DNA from: Evansella caseinilytica
GTDB taxonomy: Bacteria; Bacillota; Bacilli; Bacillales; Salisediminibacteriaceae
DNA length: 64,000 nt
Direction of reading: 5' to 3'
Assembly (NCBI RefSeq): GCF_900107275.1
Contig: NZ_FNPI01000027.1
Location: forward strand, 1 to 64,000
The notes beneath the pieces are model-generated. The model did no database searches and was not told the origin of the DNA. It worked only from the letters and a program-made list of their open reading frames with translations. The translations under genes were made by a program, and so were the position numbers. Of the stretch, positions 27,995-37,291 are shown one piece after another (position 1 is the stretch's first letter; every line of letters starts with the position of its first letter).

Positions 27995-28255
27995 CTATTC
28001 GGTAATGCGCTCCTCTTTGATGATGGTATAAAGGCTTGCCGCATCTTCTTTTCTGGCGGATTCCTCCAGACGGTCGACGCGGGCGACTACATTTTTTTGC
28101 CCGAATTGAATGATCATTTCATCGCCGACTTTAACGATGGAACCGGCCTTCGCTGGTTGTCCGTTGATCTGGACTCGCCCCTGGTCGGCCACTTCCTTTG
28201 CCATCGTCCGCCTTTTAATTAATCGTGATACCTTTAAAAACTTGTCCAATCTCAT
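27995..28255 (-). CDS. rqcP: Ribosome-associated quality control factor RqcP (S4 domain, YabO)
   Basis: Binds the 50S subunit and helps RqcH add alanine tails to stalled nascent chains. The 86-aa protein is a single S4 RNA-binding domain: MRLDKFLKVSRLIKRRTMAK, VADQGRVQINGQPAKAG, VKVGDEMIIQFG. The ATG at 28255 matches the 86-aa family length; the frame is open further up and overlaps mazG. It follows mazG, but the usual downstream neighbour yabP is displaced by the islet. Confidence 0.95.
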   Translation of the reverse strand: MRLDKFLKVSRLIKRRTMAKEVADQGRVQINGQPAKAGSIVKVGDEMIIQFGQKNVVARVDRLEESARKEDAASLYTIIKEERITE

Positions 28256-28278
28256 ATCACTAACCCCTTTCCGGTAAA

Positions 28279-29751
28279 TTACTCCACTTGCTTCGCTTCG
28301 TTCCAAAGCGCATCCAGCGTTTCAAGCGACTGGTCGGCGGCGTTTTTTCCAGCTTCATAAAGCCGCTTTTCAATATACTGAAAACGCCGAATGAATTTCT
28401 CATTCGTTTGCCGCAGTGCCTCTTCGGGATCAATGCCGTGAAACCTCGCTAAATTAACAAAAACAAACAGCACATCTCCCAATTCCTTCGCCGCCGCTTC
28501 GGCATTTCCCTGCCGCGTCTCCTGAAGCCATTCGGCCAGCTCCTCCTGCAGCTTCATCCACATCGGCGCTTCGTCGTTCCAATCAAAACCGACCTTCGCT
28601 GCTTTTCTCTGAATTTTATCCGCCTTTGCAAGGCTCGGGAGCGATGACGGGATGCCCGCTAAAATCGATGGGAAATCTGCCGGTTCACCTGGCTCCCCTT
28701 TTTCTTCCCGTTTGATTTCTTCCCACTGAGCAACGACTTTTTCCGCGTCACCGGCCGTTGCATCACCAAAAACATGGGGATGACGCCTGATCATTTTTTC
28801 CGTGAGCGTTTCAATAATATCCTCGATCGTAAAAACCCCGTCGTCTTCCCCGATCTGGGCATGGAGCATCACTTGTAACAGAACGTCGCCAAGCTCTTCC
28901 ACTAAATGGTCGTCGTCTCCTTCATCAATTGCTTCCAGAACTTCATATGCCTCTTCCAGCAAGTACTTTTTCAAGGATGGATGGGTCTGCTCTTTATCCC
29001 ACGGACAGCCGTCCGGACCGCGAAGCTCCGCAATGACGTGCCGCAAACGACTAAATTCTCGCGCCAATAATGCCTCATCCGTTACCGGCGGCACATAAAC
29101 GGCCGTTAAGTTATTCAGCGTCGCTGCGCGGTCGAGTTCATAAAGGGGGACTGCTTCCATTCTTTCGCCGGAAGTTCCCGCTGCCGTCACAATTTTAACG
29201 GGATAGTCATCCGGCAGCTTCTCCATTAGTGTAAGCTTCACCTCGGAGGCAACCAGCTGATCATAGACCTGGGCAATGATCATGTGCTGGTGGATTTGCA
29301 GCATATCCCGCTGCAAACTTGTACCGTCCAGCAGCTGAAATCCGTCGATGGGATCTATTTTCAAGGAGGCGAACAACGGGTCGAGAAAGCTTTGGCCTCC
29401 GGCAATATGTACATCCACCACTCCGTTTTTTTCGTGTTCGAGAAGCAGTTGCACCGTCGCTTCCGCCACCAGCGGGTGCCCCGGAACGGCATAGACAATC
29501 GGGCCATTTTCCGCTTCCTTCAGGAGGGAGTGGCAGATCGCTTCATAGACATCATGAAACTGGTCGTGGGCTTCATAAATGTCGTCAAAGCTTGTATATG
29601 TCATTCCTTCCGCTTTCAACTGCGCAACGACAGGATGATTTTCCGTACGCACAAAGCATTTTTCCACTGCTTTCAGTTTCCGATATATTCCGACCGGAAG
29701 CTGGTCAAGATCACCAGCTCCCAAGCCGACAATCGTGATTACATTTTTCAT
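28279..29751 (-). CDS. mazG: Tetrapyrrole-methylase/MazG fusion, nucleotide pyrophosphohydrolase YabN
   Basis: Two-domain 490-aa protein. The N-terminal half is a tetrapyrrole (corrin/porphyrin) methylase fold (ITIVGLGAGDLDQLPVGIY, IVYAVPGHPLVAEATV). The C-terminal half is two MazG repeats that hydrolyse NTPs (LRGPDGCPWDKEQTHPSLKK, LLEEAYEVLEAIDEGDDDHL, EELGDVLLQVMLHAQ; then AAKELGDVLFVFVNLARFHG). The EExxE-type metal sites are present in both MazG parts. It lies between yabM and rqcP as in B. subtilis (yabN). Confidence 0.95.
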   Translation of the reverse strand: MKNVITIVGLGAGDLDQLPVGIYRKLKAVEKCFVRTENHPVVAQLKAEGMTYTSFDDIYEAHDQFHDVYEAICHSLLKEAENGPIVYAVPGHPLVAEATVQLLLEHEKNGVVDVHIAGGQSFLDPLFASLKIDPIDGFQLLDGTSLQRDMLQIHQHMIIAQVYDQLVASEVKLTLMEKLPDDYPVKIVTAAGTSGERMEAVPLYELDRAATLNNLTAVYVPPVTDEALLAREFSRLRHVIAELRGPDGCPWDKEQTHPSLKKYLLEEAYEVLEAIDEGDDDHLVEELGDVLLQVMLHAQIGEDDGVFTIEDIIETLTEKMIRRHPHVFGDATAGDAEKVVAQWEEIKREEKGEPGEPADFPSILAGIPSSLPSLAKADKIQRKAAKVGFDWNDEAPMWMKLQEELAEWLQETRQGNAEAAAKELGDVLFVFVNLARFHGIDPEEALRQTNEKFIRRFQYIEKRLYEAGKNAADQSLETLDALWNEAKQVE

Positions 29752-29778
29752 TGCTTATCACCCCTGACATGATGTATT

Positions 29779-31377
29779 TCATTTGTTCCGATGCGGAAGA
29801 AGCGTTGGCAATTTCGGGAGAGTATTCCATTCTTCTTCATCAAACACAGCTATGTACCAAATGGTAAAAATAAACAGTATGACTCCTGACACCGCGCCGC
29901 TCATCGCCAAGATACTGTGTGCAGTCCGCGAGACATGAATGCCGCCGTCAAAAAACAGTTTCATCATAGCGAACTGGAGAAGCTTGACACCTCCGGCCAT
30001 GGCGCTCAACGAAAACAACCACTTCAACCAAAACGATCGTTCAAACGGGGGAAAAACAGCTTGTTTACGCATGTATAACATCGTAAGGGCTGCGATAAGT
30101 AAAAACGAAACAGACGTTGCAGCAGCCGCTCCTTCCATCCCGAAAACAGGCACCGCCCAATAGTTGCCTATTCCTTTCAGCACAATGCCGAGCAACAGGA
30201 ATCCTGCCGCTATTGCTGCTTTACCGACAGCATGTAACAGCGCGGCGCATGTCATATAAACAGCACCGAACAACACGGTGAACGACAGTAGCTGGAGCGC
30301 TGTATCTCCGGAGCTATCTGTAAACAGCATCGGATTGAGATGATCCATAATGCTGATTAAACCAATGGCGGCAGCGCCCCCAAATACGAGACAGATTTTC
30401 AGCGATTGCCTGACGTATATGCGCACCGTTTGCTTGTCACCGGCGGCAAATGCTTTACTGATGAACGGTATCGCTCCGTAAGAAAATGCAGTGGTTACAA
30501 CTGCCCCTAATTGAATTAACGGCCAGCCCCGGTCGTAAATGCCTTTAGCAATTAGCGCTTCCTCTTTCGGTACTCCGCTTAAGCGTAAATGCTGAACAAC
30601 GGAAAGGGCATCATAGAGCTGAATAAGGATCAGCGCCATCGCACTGGCGGACACTAAAACCCCTGTGATAAACAGTTCCTTTACATCCTTTTGCCACTCC
30701 TCATAAAAAAGAACGGTACCCTGCTTCCGCTTGTTTTCCGGGGGCAGCTGCTTTTTTCGCCTGTACATCAGCATCACTATAATACCGGCAACTCCTCCGG
30801 CAAATGCCCCGAGACCGGCTGAGGTGCCTGCCAGATATGGTTGCCCAAGATTCATTGTCCAGGCAGCAACCGCTAAAATAACAAGGACTCTCACCACTTG
30901 TTCACTGACCTGGGAAACCGCCGCAGGGAGCATGTTGCCAACCCCTTGATAGTATCCGCGCCCCACGGATAAAAAAGCAATAAGAAAAAAAGGAAGGCTC
31001 AACCAGCGGAGTGGCGTGTTTAATTGCGGGTCCCCCATGAGCTGCGCGACAGCATCTGCAAAGACAAACAACATTCCGCCAAGGACTCCGTTAAACAGAA
31101 ACAGTGTCCAGAACATCAGGACGAGCCGTTGTGAGCAGCGTTCTTTTGCTTGTTCCTGCGCTGTCATTTTCGCAATCACCAGCGGAAAGCCGTAGGTTCC
31201 CAAGACGAGGGCAATACCGTATACAGGGTACACTTGCTGGTAGACGTAGTACCCGATATCCCCGGTCATGTTTTGATAAGGCACTTTGTATACAGCACTC
31301 AGTAATTTCGCAATAAATGCGGCCATTGATAGATAGAGCGCCCCTTTTATCCAGCCTTTTGCTTCTGCTTTTTCCAC
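29779..31377 (-). CDS. yabM: Putative lipid flippase YabM (SpoVB/MurJ-like, MOP superfamily)
   Basis: A 532-aa integral membrane protein with about 14 hydrophobic helices, of the polysaccharide-export/SpoVB family. The family N-terminus KGWIKGALYLSMAAFIAKLL and KVPYQNMTGDIGYYVYQQVY are clear. It probably moves a lipid-linked sugar precursor across the membrane; the substrate is not shown by the sequence. First gene of yabM-mazG-rqcP, separated from spoVT by a terminator. Confidence 0.9.
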   Translation of the reverse strand: MEKAEAKGWIKGALYLSMAAFIAKLLSAVYKVPYQNMTGDIGYYVYQQVYPVYGIALVLGTYGFPLVIAKMTAQEQAKERCSQRLVLMFWTLFLFNGVLGGMLFVFADAVAQLMGDPQLNTPLRWLSLPFFLIAFLSVGRGYYQGVGNMLPAAVSQVSEQVVRVLVILAVAAWTMNLGQPYLAGTSAGLGAFAGGVAGIIVMLMYRRKKQLPPENKRKQGTVLFYEEWQKDVKELFITGVLVSASAMALILIQLYDALSVVQHLRLSGVPKEEALIAKGIYDRGWPLIQLGAVVTTAFSYGAIPFISKAFAAGDKQTVRIYVRQSLKICLVFGGAAAIGLISIMDHLNPMLFTDSSGDTALQLLSFTVLFGAVYMTCAALLHAVGKAAIAAGFLLLGIVLKGIGNYWAVPVFGMEGAAAATSVSFLLIAALTMLYMRKQAVFPPFERSFWLKWLFSLSAMAGGVKLLQFAMMKLFFDGGIHVSRTAHSILAMSGAVSGVILFIFTIWYIAVFDEEEWNTLPKLPTLLPHRNK

Positions 31378-31467
31378 TGCATACTCCTTCTCCCCGTTGC
31401 TTATCCATATCTCCGTTATTATAGCATAAGTGGAAAACCGCAGCTGAATAAAAGGAAAAGATAAAAA

Positions 31468-31505
31468 CGGCCCCAGCCCGCTGGAATACTACAGGGCTAA
31501 AGCCG
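31468..31505 (-). terminator. Terminator of spoVT
   Basis: Two-part stem CGGC-AGCCC/GGGCT-GCCG followed on the minus strand by TTTTTATC, about 92 bp after the spoVT stop. Confidence 0.75.
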
Positions 31506-31597
31506 TTCGGTTGCATATTATTTCCTTTTTCCTCCTGTCCAAAGGAGGGACCTTATTTATTGTTCATCCACTCGTCCAAATTTTTTATCATTCAACA

Positions 31598-32137
31598 TTA
31601 TTGCTCCATTTGCCTTGCTAAAAATCCTGCGGCGGTTTCCGCAAGCTTCCTTTCCACATCCCCCATCGCATTTGCTTCTTTCCCAATCAACACGACAGCT
31701 CCGATGGGATCCCCGTTCGCTATGATCGGCGCGATGCAAAAACCGTTTACCTGCTCTTTCGAATCCCCAGCTAGAGGATACTCGCCCGCTTGTGTTTCCA
31801 GTGCTGTTTTACGTTCGTTCATCGCATTTTCCACAAGATCACCGATCGCTTTATTCTGGTATTCCTTTTTCGATCCGCCGGCTACCGCTATGTAGGAGTC
31901 GCGGTCCGCAATCAGTACGATATGGTTTAAGCTGTCATATAATGCTTCAGCATACTCCTTTGCAAAGTCTCCAAGCTCGGAAATAGGGGAATACTTTTTT
32001 AAAATAACTTCTCCGTCCCGATCGACAAAGATTTCTAGTGGATCTCCTTCACGAATGCGCAGCGTACGGCGGATCTCTTTTGGAATAACTACACGTCCTA
32101 AATCGTCAATCCGTCTTACAATACCAGTTGCTTTCAT
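31598..32137 (-). CDS. spoVT: Stage V sporulation regulator SpoVT
   Basis: Forespore transcription factor that activates or represses sigma-G genes. The 179-aa protein has an N-terminal AbrB-type swapped-hairpin DNA-binding domain (ATGIVRRIDDLGRVVIPKEI, residues 3-22; EGDPLEIFVDRDGEVILKKY) and a C-terminal GAF-like domain (NHIVLIADRDSYIAVAGGS, GAVVLIGK, AAGFLARQMEQ). The ATG at 32137 matches the B. subtilis start. A sigma-G-like promoter precedes it. Confidence 0.96.
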   Translation of the reverse strand: MKATGIVRRIDDLGRVVIPKEIRRTLRIREGDPLEIFVDRDGEVILKKYSPISELGDFAKEYAEALYDSLNHIVLIADRDSYIAVAGGSKKEYQNKAIGDLVENAMNERKTALETQAGEYPLAGDSKEQVNGFCIAPIIANGDPIGAVVLIGKEANAMGDVERKLAETAAGFLARQMEQ

Positions 32138-32214
32138 ACTCACGTTGCCTCACTTTCCTTGTTGTATTAACATCGATGGTGCATGCAAGTATTTTAATTA
32201 GCTGAATCTTGTCC

Positions 32215-32244
32215 TTATTATTAAACGAAAATAAAGAACTATTC
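32215..32244 (-). promoter_or_regulatory. Sigma-G-like promoter of spoVT
   Basis: On the minus strand GAATA (32240-32244), an 18-bp spacer and AATAATA (32215-32221, one change from CATAATA). Fits the known sigma-G control of spoVT. Confidence 0.5.
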
Positions 32245-32305
32245 ACCAAAAGTTGAATAAAATTGTTTAAATTCCTTTATACCTGGAAAAAACTTTTAAG
32301 TATGA

Positions 32306-32445
32306 GTTCAAAAAGGAGGACATATCAGAGACAAGAAAGTCGAGGCGCGGCAACCACGGGCAGCTCGCGTACACAGGACGTACGCGAGCTGCCCGGGTAA
32401 CACAACGATGACATTCGCGGGCGCTGTTTCCCGGATTTTTTGAAC
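32306..32445. repeat. Family A MITE-like repeat (copy A2)
   Basis: 140 bp, GTTCAAAAAGGAGGACATAT to CCGGATTTTTTGAAC. The centre has matching halves GGGCAGCTCGCGTAC and GTACGCGAGCTGCCC, a perfect 15-bp inverted repeat that could form a long hairpin. Confidence 0.8.
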
Positions 32446-32574
32446 ATTCTCTTTAAGAGCGCTTTATGAGGATAAAGCATAGCCGGGTCAATGAAAAATT
32501 GTCCTCAAAAGCACTTCACAAACACAAAAAACATTGCCTATCTATCGCTACCTTCTTAGGGGTTTCGCACCCTT

Positions 32575-33030
32575 TTTCGAGCCACGCTAATTCTTATTCG
32601 TTACCATTCGACGACTCCGATGGCCGTTTCGGGTATGATTAACTTCTATTTGTTAACGTTCAGCCGCTTCCAAGGCTGTTTCGGCCACGATTAGCTCCTA
32701 TTCGTTAACGTACGGCCGCTTCCAAGGCTGTTTCGAACACGATTAGCTTCTATTCGTTAACGTTCAGCCGCTTCCAAGGCTGTTTCGAACACGATTAGCT
32801 TCTATTCGTTAACGTTCAGCCGCTTCCAAGGCCGTTTCGAACACGATTAGCCCCTATTCGTTAACGTTCAGCCGCTTCCAAGGCTGTTTCGAACACGATT
32901 AGCTTCTATTCGTTAACGTTCAGCCGCTTCCAAGGCCGTTTCGAACACGATTAGCCCCTATTCGTTAACGTTCGACAGTTCCAAATCCTTTTTCAGGCAT
33001 GATTAACTTCTTTTCATTGCTTTCCACAAC
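32575..33030. repeat. 52-bp tandem repeat array 2 (8 units)
   Basis: Units start at 32597, 32649, 32701, 32753, 32805, 32857, 32909 and 32961, each exactly 52 bp apart, with decayed flanks. The unit contains TTCGTTAACGTTCAGCCGCT, TCCAAGGCTGTTTCGAACAC and GATTAGCTTCTA. From 32753 two variants alternate (GGCTG...AGCTTCT and GGCCG...AGCCCCT), giving a 104-bp higher-order repeat. 52 is not a multiple of three, so it does not encode a protein repeat. Lies in the 1-kb gap between spoVT and mfd. Confidence 0.9.
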
Positions 33031-33135
33031 CACTTTCGGGGACGACGATCTTTCACAACACATCTTTTCGTGACAGACCTCGAATCTCCTTAGCTAAGTA
33101 CCGCCCTATGCGCCTGCATTCCTGCAAACAACATT

Positions 33136-36100
33136 TCAGGTTGTTGTTTGGGCTTTCGAGCTGTCTACTTTGTCCTTTTGAACTTCATCAAGCCTGGTAA
33201 GCACCGTCTCTAAAATGTCCAAATACGATTCATCCGACAGCCCTTTCCGTTTGACGTGAATGATAATTTGATTTTTCATCATGGACAGATTCAATTTATT
33301 GGAAATCCGGTTTACAAGGGAAAACAACTTGGCGCCATCCGTTCTCTCCGTCGTTTCCTGACTCAGGGTGACTTTGCATTCCTTGTTTTTCTCAATGATT
33401 GACTCGATGTTTTCCTGTCTCCCGTACTGCCGGATTTTTGCCACGCTGAAGAGATAGCCGACTTCTTTCGGATAATCTCCGAAGCGGTCTATCATTTCAT
33501 TTTGCAGGTCAAGGATATCCCTGTGCGATTCGATGGACCGGAACCGCTTGTACATATCAATCTTTTGCTTCGAATCAGGGATGTAGGCTTCGGGAATATA
33601 CGCATCCACCTGGATATCGATTTCCACGTCCGGGCGCTTTTGCTGTTGTTGCCGCTGCTGCTGCCTTTCACTTCCCGGCACACGGGTTTTTCGCTCATCA
33701 ATCGCTTCTTTCAACATTTGCGAGTACAGGTCGAAGCCGACAGAAGCAATAAAGCCGTGCTGTTCCGCCCCAAGCAGGTTCCCTGCTCCGCGGATCGATA
33801 AATCTCGCATGGCAATCTTAAAGCCCGAGCCAAGCTCAGTAAATTCTTTGATAGATTGCAGACGTTTTTCTGCCACTTCGGTAAGGACTTTATCCCGTTG
33901 ATGGGTGAAATAAGCATAGGCTACCCTGTTTGACCTGCCGACACGACCCCTGAGCTGATAAAGCTGGGAAAGGCCCATTTTATCTGCATCATAAATAACC
34001 AATGTGTTGACATTCGGAATATCCACACCTGTTTCAATAATCGTTGTTGTTACAAGTACATCCGTATTCCCTTCCAGAAAATCGAGCATAATCGCTTCCA
34101 GCTCGGTTTCCGTCATTTTTCCATGGGCGTACCGGACATTGGCATCAGGCACCATCATGGCGATTTTATCAGCCATTGAATCGATATCTTCCACCCGATT
34201 ATACAGGAAAAAGATTTGCCCGTCCCTCGCCATTTCCCTTTCAATGGCTTCCCGGACTAAGCCGTCGCTGTGTTCCACCACATACGTCTGCACGGGAAAC
34301 CGGTTTTCCGGCGGTGTTTCAATCACGGAAAGATCGCGGACCCCCAGCATCGACATATGCAATGTCCGCGGAATTGGCGTAGCTGTTAACGTCAGCACGT
34401 CCACGTTCGCTTTTAATGTTTTAATCTTTTCTTTGTGCGTGACTCCGAAGCGTTGTTCTTCATCGACGATCAGCAACCCTAAATCCTTAAATTGAATATC
34501 CTTTGACAACAAGCGGTGGGTCCCGACGACAATGTCGACATTGCCGTGCTTCAAGCCTTTAATTGTCTCATTTTGTTCCTTTCTTGTACGAAAGCGGCTG
34601 AGAAGTCCGACATTCACCGCAAAGTCCTGAAAACGTTCACGAATCGTTTCGTAATGCTGTTGCGCCAGGATCGTTGTCGGAACAAGCATGGCAACTTGTT
34701 TTCCATCCATTACCGCTTTAAAAGCAGCGCGGAGTGCCACTTCCGTTTTTCCATAACCTACATCGCCGCATAACAGGCGATCCATCGGACGCTCCAGCTC
34801 CATGTCCTTTTTAATTTCCTCAATCGCCCGCAACTGGTCTTCCGTTTCCTGATATGGGAAAGCGGACTCGAACTCCCGCTGCTCCGGACCGTCTTTCGAA
34901 AAAGCATAGCCGGTGCTTGCTTCTCTTTCCGCATATAATTTGATCAAATCATCCGCAATATCCTGCACGGAGGAGTGCACCTTTTTCTTTACTTTTTTCC
35001 AATCATTCCCTCCCAGCGCGTATAGCTTTGGCTCCTTCTCTTCGGATCCGACGTATTTCTGCACTTGATCAATTTGATCTACTGGTACATACAGATTGTC
35101 ATTGCCCGCATAGGAGATATGCATGTAATCTCTGTGAATTCCTGCAACCTCAAGGGTTTGAATGCCGAGATATTTACCGATGCCATGGTTGACATGAACG
35201 ACCCAATCCCCGACACTCAATTCCGAATAATTTTTTATTCTTTCCGCATTGGAAAGCTTCTGCTTCCGCTTCGGTTTTTTTGTTTTTTTCGTAAAAACTT
35301 CTTCTTCGGTAATCGCAATCATTCGCTGCATTTGAAGCTCAAAGCCGGACATAAGATGCCCTGTCACGATTTGCGCTTGACCGCGGATCGGCGCCTGATC
35401 AGCCGATGTCATTGCCGCTTCAATCTCATAATCTGTCAGTACCTGCTTCATTCGCTCCGCCCGATCCTCGTTGCCACAAACGAAGGTGATGGAATAATTG
35501 GCATCCTTCCATCGATCGACTTCGCTCTTTAGCAAATGGAGCTGTCCGTGGAAGTTTTGCATCGATTTGCTTTGAATGTTGACAATATTTTTTGGATTCG
35601 TATTTGGAACATGCCGCAAAAATAAGCTTAAATAAATCCTTGCATGATTTGTTTCCTGAAACAGCTGATCCCAGCTCTTGGACAAATGGAGATCGGAAAC
35701 ATACGCCCCCTGGCTGATCATTGCTGTATGCCATTCTGCTTCTTCTTTCTCAAGGCTTTTCGCCATTTCCTGTACTCGGCTGACTTCGTCTATAAAAATA
35801 GAACAGTCCTTCGGCATATAATCTAGCAGCGTATATTGTTTTTCATAGAAAAGCGCCATGTATTTATACATAGAATCAAACGTTGCTTTTTCTTTTAACC
35901 ACGTAATTTCCTGCCCGACATGCTCAGCCATTTTTTCCTTCACTGCAGCATCCTTTACCTTCTTTAAGCTGTTGGCCAGCGCGGTTTCCAGCCTGCCGGC
36001 TCCTTGAAAGTAGTGCTCTTCTTCAAGGAGCACTTCTCTCGCTGGTCCGATCTGCACGGTTTTTATTTGTTCCAATGACCGTTGTGTTTCCACATCAAAA

Positions 36101-36723
36101 TAGCGAATGGAATCTACTTCCGTATCAAATAGTTCGATACGTACAGGATTTTCTTCTGTTAATGGATAAATATCAATAATCCCCCCGCGAACACTGAAGT
36201 TTCCAGGGGAAGTTACCATGTCAACACGCTGAAAGCCCATTAATATCAGTTCCTGAAACGTTTGATCCAGCTGAATTTCTTTGCCCAACTCAAAAACTAA
36301 CTGACACCGCTTCCACAGGGAGACTGGTGGCAGCAGCCGCCTTACCCCGGCTATCGGTGAAATAATAATGGCATTTTTGTTTGCTGTCCACTCATTCAGC
36401 GCTTCAATCCGCTGACTTCGCATCTCTGGGCTTGCAACAGCGATTTCCGATGCTATCAACTCATTGACCGGATATAAATAAACGTTCTCTTCACCAACAA
36501 GAGACGACAAATCGTCATACAGTTTTTGGGCCTGAAATAAATTATGAGTAATGACAAGTTGGGAACGGCTTGTTTTATCGAAAATTGCGGCAAGCAAAAG
36601 AGACCTAGCCGAACCAGCTAAGCCCGATACCATTTGTTCTGATAGATTGGCTTCCAGTCCCTCGATAATACTCGTTACGTCGTCCCCGTGGCAAAATGTA
36701 TTCATAAACCCTTTCACAGTCAT
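33136..36723 (-). CDS. mfd: Transcription-repair coupling factor
   Basis: Displaces stalled RNA polymerase and recruits UvrA. The 1195-aa protein has the UvrB-like N-terminal part, the RNA-polymerase-interacting domain (VGDWVVHVNHGIGKYLG), and a superfamily 2 translocase with Walker A CGDVGYGKTEVALRAA and DEEQ (LLIVDEEQRFG). The motif region RVGRSNRVAYAYFT and the C-terminal TRCF domain follow. A glutamine-rich insert (RQQQRQQQQKRP, about residue 985) lies before the C-terminal domain. GAGGGGGGA precedes the ATG very closely; GTG two codons or ATG six codons later are alternative starts. Confidence 0.97.
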   Translation of the reverse strand: MTVKGFMNTFCHGDDVTSIIEGLEANLSEQMVSGLAGSARSLLLAAIFDKTSRSQLVITHNLFQAQKLYDDLSSLVGEENVYLYPVNELIASEIAVASPEMRSQRIEALNEWTANKNAIIISPIAGVRRLLPPVSLWKRCQLVFELGKEIQLDQTFQELILMGFQRVDMVTSPGNFSVRGGIIDIYPLTEENPVRIELFDTEVDSIRYFDVETQRSLEQIKTVQIGPAREVLLEEEHYFQGAGRLETALANSLKKVKDAAVKEKMAEHVGQEITWLKEKATFDSMYKYMALFYEKQYTLLDYMPKDCSIFIDEVSRVQEMAKSLEKEEAEWHTAMISQGAYVSDLHLSKSWDQLFQETNHARIYLSLFLRHVPNTNPKNIVNIQSKSMQNFHGQLHLLKSEVDRWKDANYSITFVCGNEDRAERMKQVLTDYEIEAAMTSADQAPIRGQAQIVTGHLMSGFELQMQRMIAITEEEVFTKKTKKPKRKQKLSNAERIKNYSELSVGDWVVHVNHGIGKYLGIQTLEVAGIHRDYMHISYAGNDNLYVPVDQIDQVQKYVGSEEKEPKLYALGGNDWKKVKKKVHSSVQDIADDLIKLYAEREASTGYAFSKDGPEQREFESAFPYQETEDQLRAIEEIKKDMELERPMDRLLCGDVGYGKTEVALRAAFKAVMDGKQVAMLVPTTILAQQHYETIRERFQDFAVNVGLLSRFRTRKEQNETIKGLKHGNVDIVVGTHRLLSKDIQFKDLGLLIVDEEQRFGVTHKEKIKTLKANVDVLTLTATPIPRTLHMSMLGVRDLSVIETPPENRFPVQTYVVEHSDGLVREAIEREMARDGQIFFLYNRVEDIDSMADKIAMMVPDANVRYAHGKMTETELEAIMLDFLEGNTDVLVTTTIIETGVDIPNVNTLVIYDADKMGLSQLYQLRGRVGRSNRVAYAYFTHQRDKVLTEVAEKRLQSIKEFTELGSGFKIAMRDLSIRGAGNLLGAEQHGFIASVGFDLYSQMLKEAIDERKTRVPGSERQQQRQQQQKRPDVEIDIQVDAYIPEAYIPDSKQKIDMYKRFRSIESHRDILDLQNEMIDRFGDYPKEVGYLFSVAKIRQYGRQENIESIIEKNKECKVTLSQETTERTDGAKLFSLVNRISNKLNLSMMKNQIIIHVKRKGLSDESYLDILETVLTRLDEVQKDKVDSSKAQTTT

Positions 36724-36815
36724 TCCCCCCTCTTTTCCTCTCGTTTTTCCTTTTCCTGTTTATCAAGCATAAAAACGCTTTGGTACACTGCACCAAAGCT
36801 TGTCGAATGATGTCT

Positions 36816-37046
36816 TCAATGAAGAAATGACTCCAACGAATGATAATCCGGGTGTTCACGCAATGTTTTTTCACAGTCTTCACAAATCACTTTTACCAGA
36901 CGGTGACCGTGGGAATCAAATGCAATCATATCCTTACGCTCCTCACTAGTCAATTGGTGAAAACCCAACCGTTCCTCATCCGCTTCCCAATCGCTCAGCT
37001 TTCCAACACTTTTACGACAATGTCGACAATAATAATGAATGGCCAT
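36816..37046 (-). CDS. fin: Anti-sigma-F factor Fin (YabK)
   Basis: Forespore protein that shuts off sigma-F to allow the switch to sigma-G. 76 aa with two zinc-ribbon-like cysteine pairs: IHYYCRHCRKSVG at the start (CxxC, residues 7-10) and VKVICEDCEKTLREHPDYH near the end. It lies between pth and mfd as in B. subtilis. Confidence 0.93.
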   Translation of the reverse strand: MAIHYYCRHCRKSVGKLSDWEADEERLGFHQLTSEERKDMIAFDSHGHRLVKVICEDCEKTLREHPDYHSLESFLH

Positions 37047-37139
37047 CCTGCCCCTCCTCCTATTCTATGCATCCATTCCTCCGGTTATTATGAACAGATG
37101 GAGATGGGATTATGCAGGGCAGAACCACTATTAGAGGAT

Positions 37140-37283
37140 GTTCAAAAAGTCCGGGATACAGCGCCTGCGAATCTCAACGCCCGCGTTGTCTCTCCGCTGC
37201 TCACGTACGTCTTGTGTACGCTGCGCTGCTTGATCCTGCCGCGCCTCGATCTTTTTGTCGCTGTTGTGTCCTCCTTTTTGAAC
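37140..37283. repeat. Family A MITE-like repeat (copy A3)
   Basis: GTTCAAAAAGTCCGGGATAC, GCGCCTGCGAATCTC, CTCACGTACGTCTTGTGTACG, GTGTCCTCCTTTTTGAAC. Ends 9 bp before the pth stop codon, so it fills the fin-pth gap. Confidence 0.85.
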
Positions 37284-37291
37284 ACACTCTA

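Noticed and set aside
32575-33030. CRISPR array
   Set aside because: The whole 52-bp unit is repeated with no unique spacers, and no cas genes are near. The same holds for the arrays at 22.5 and 50.9 kb.
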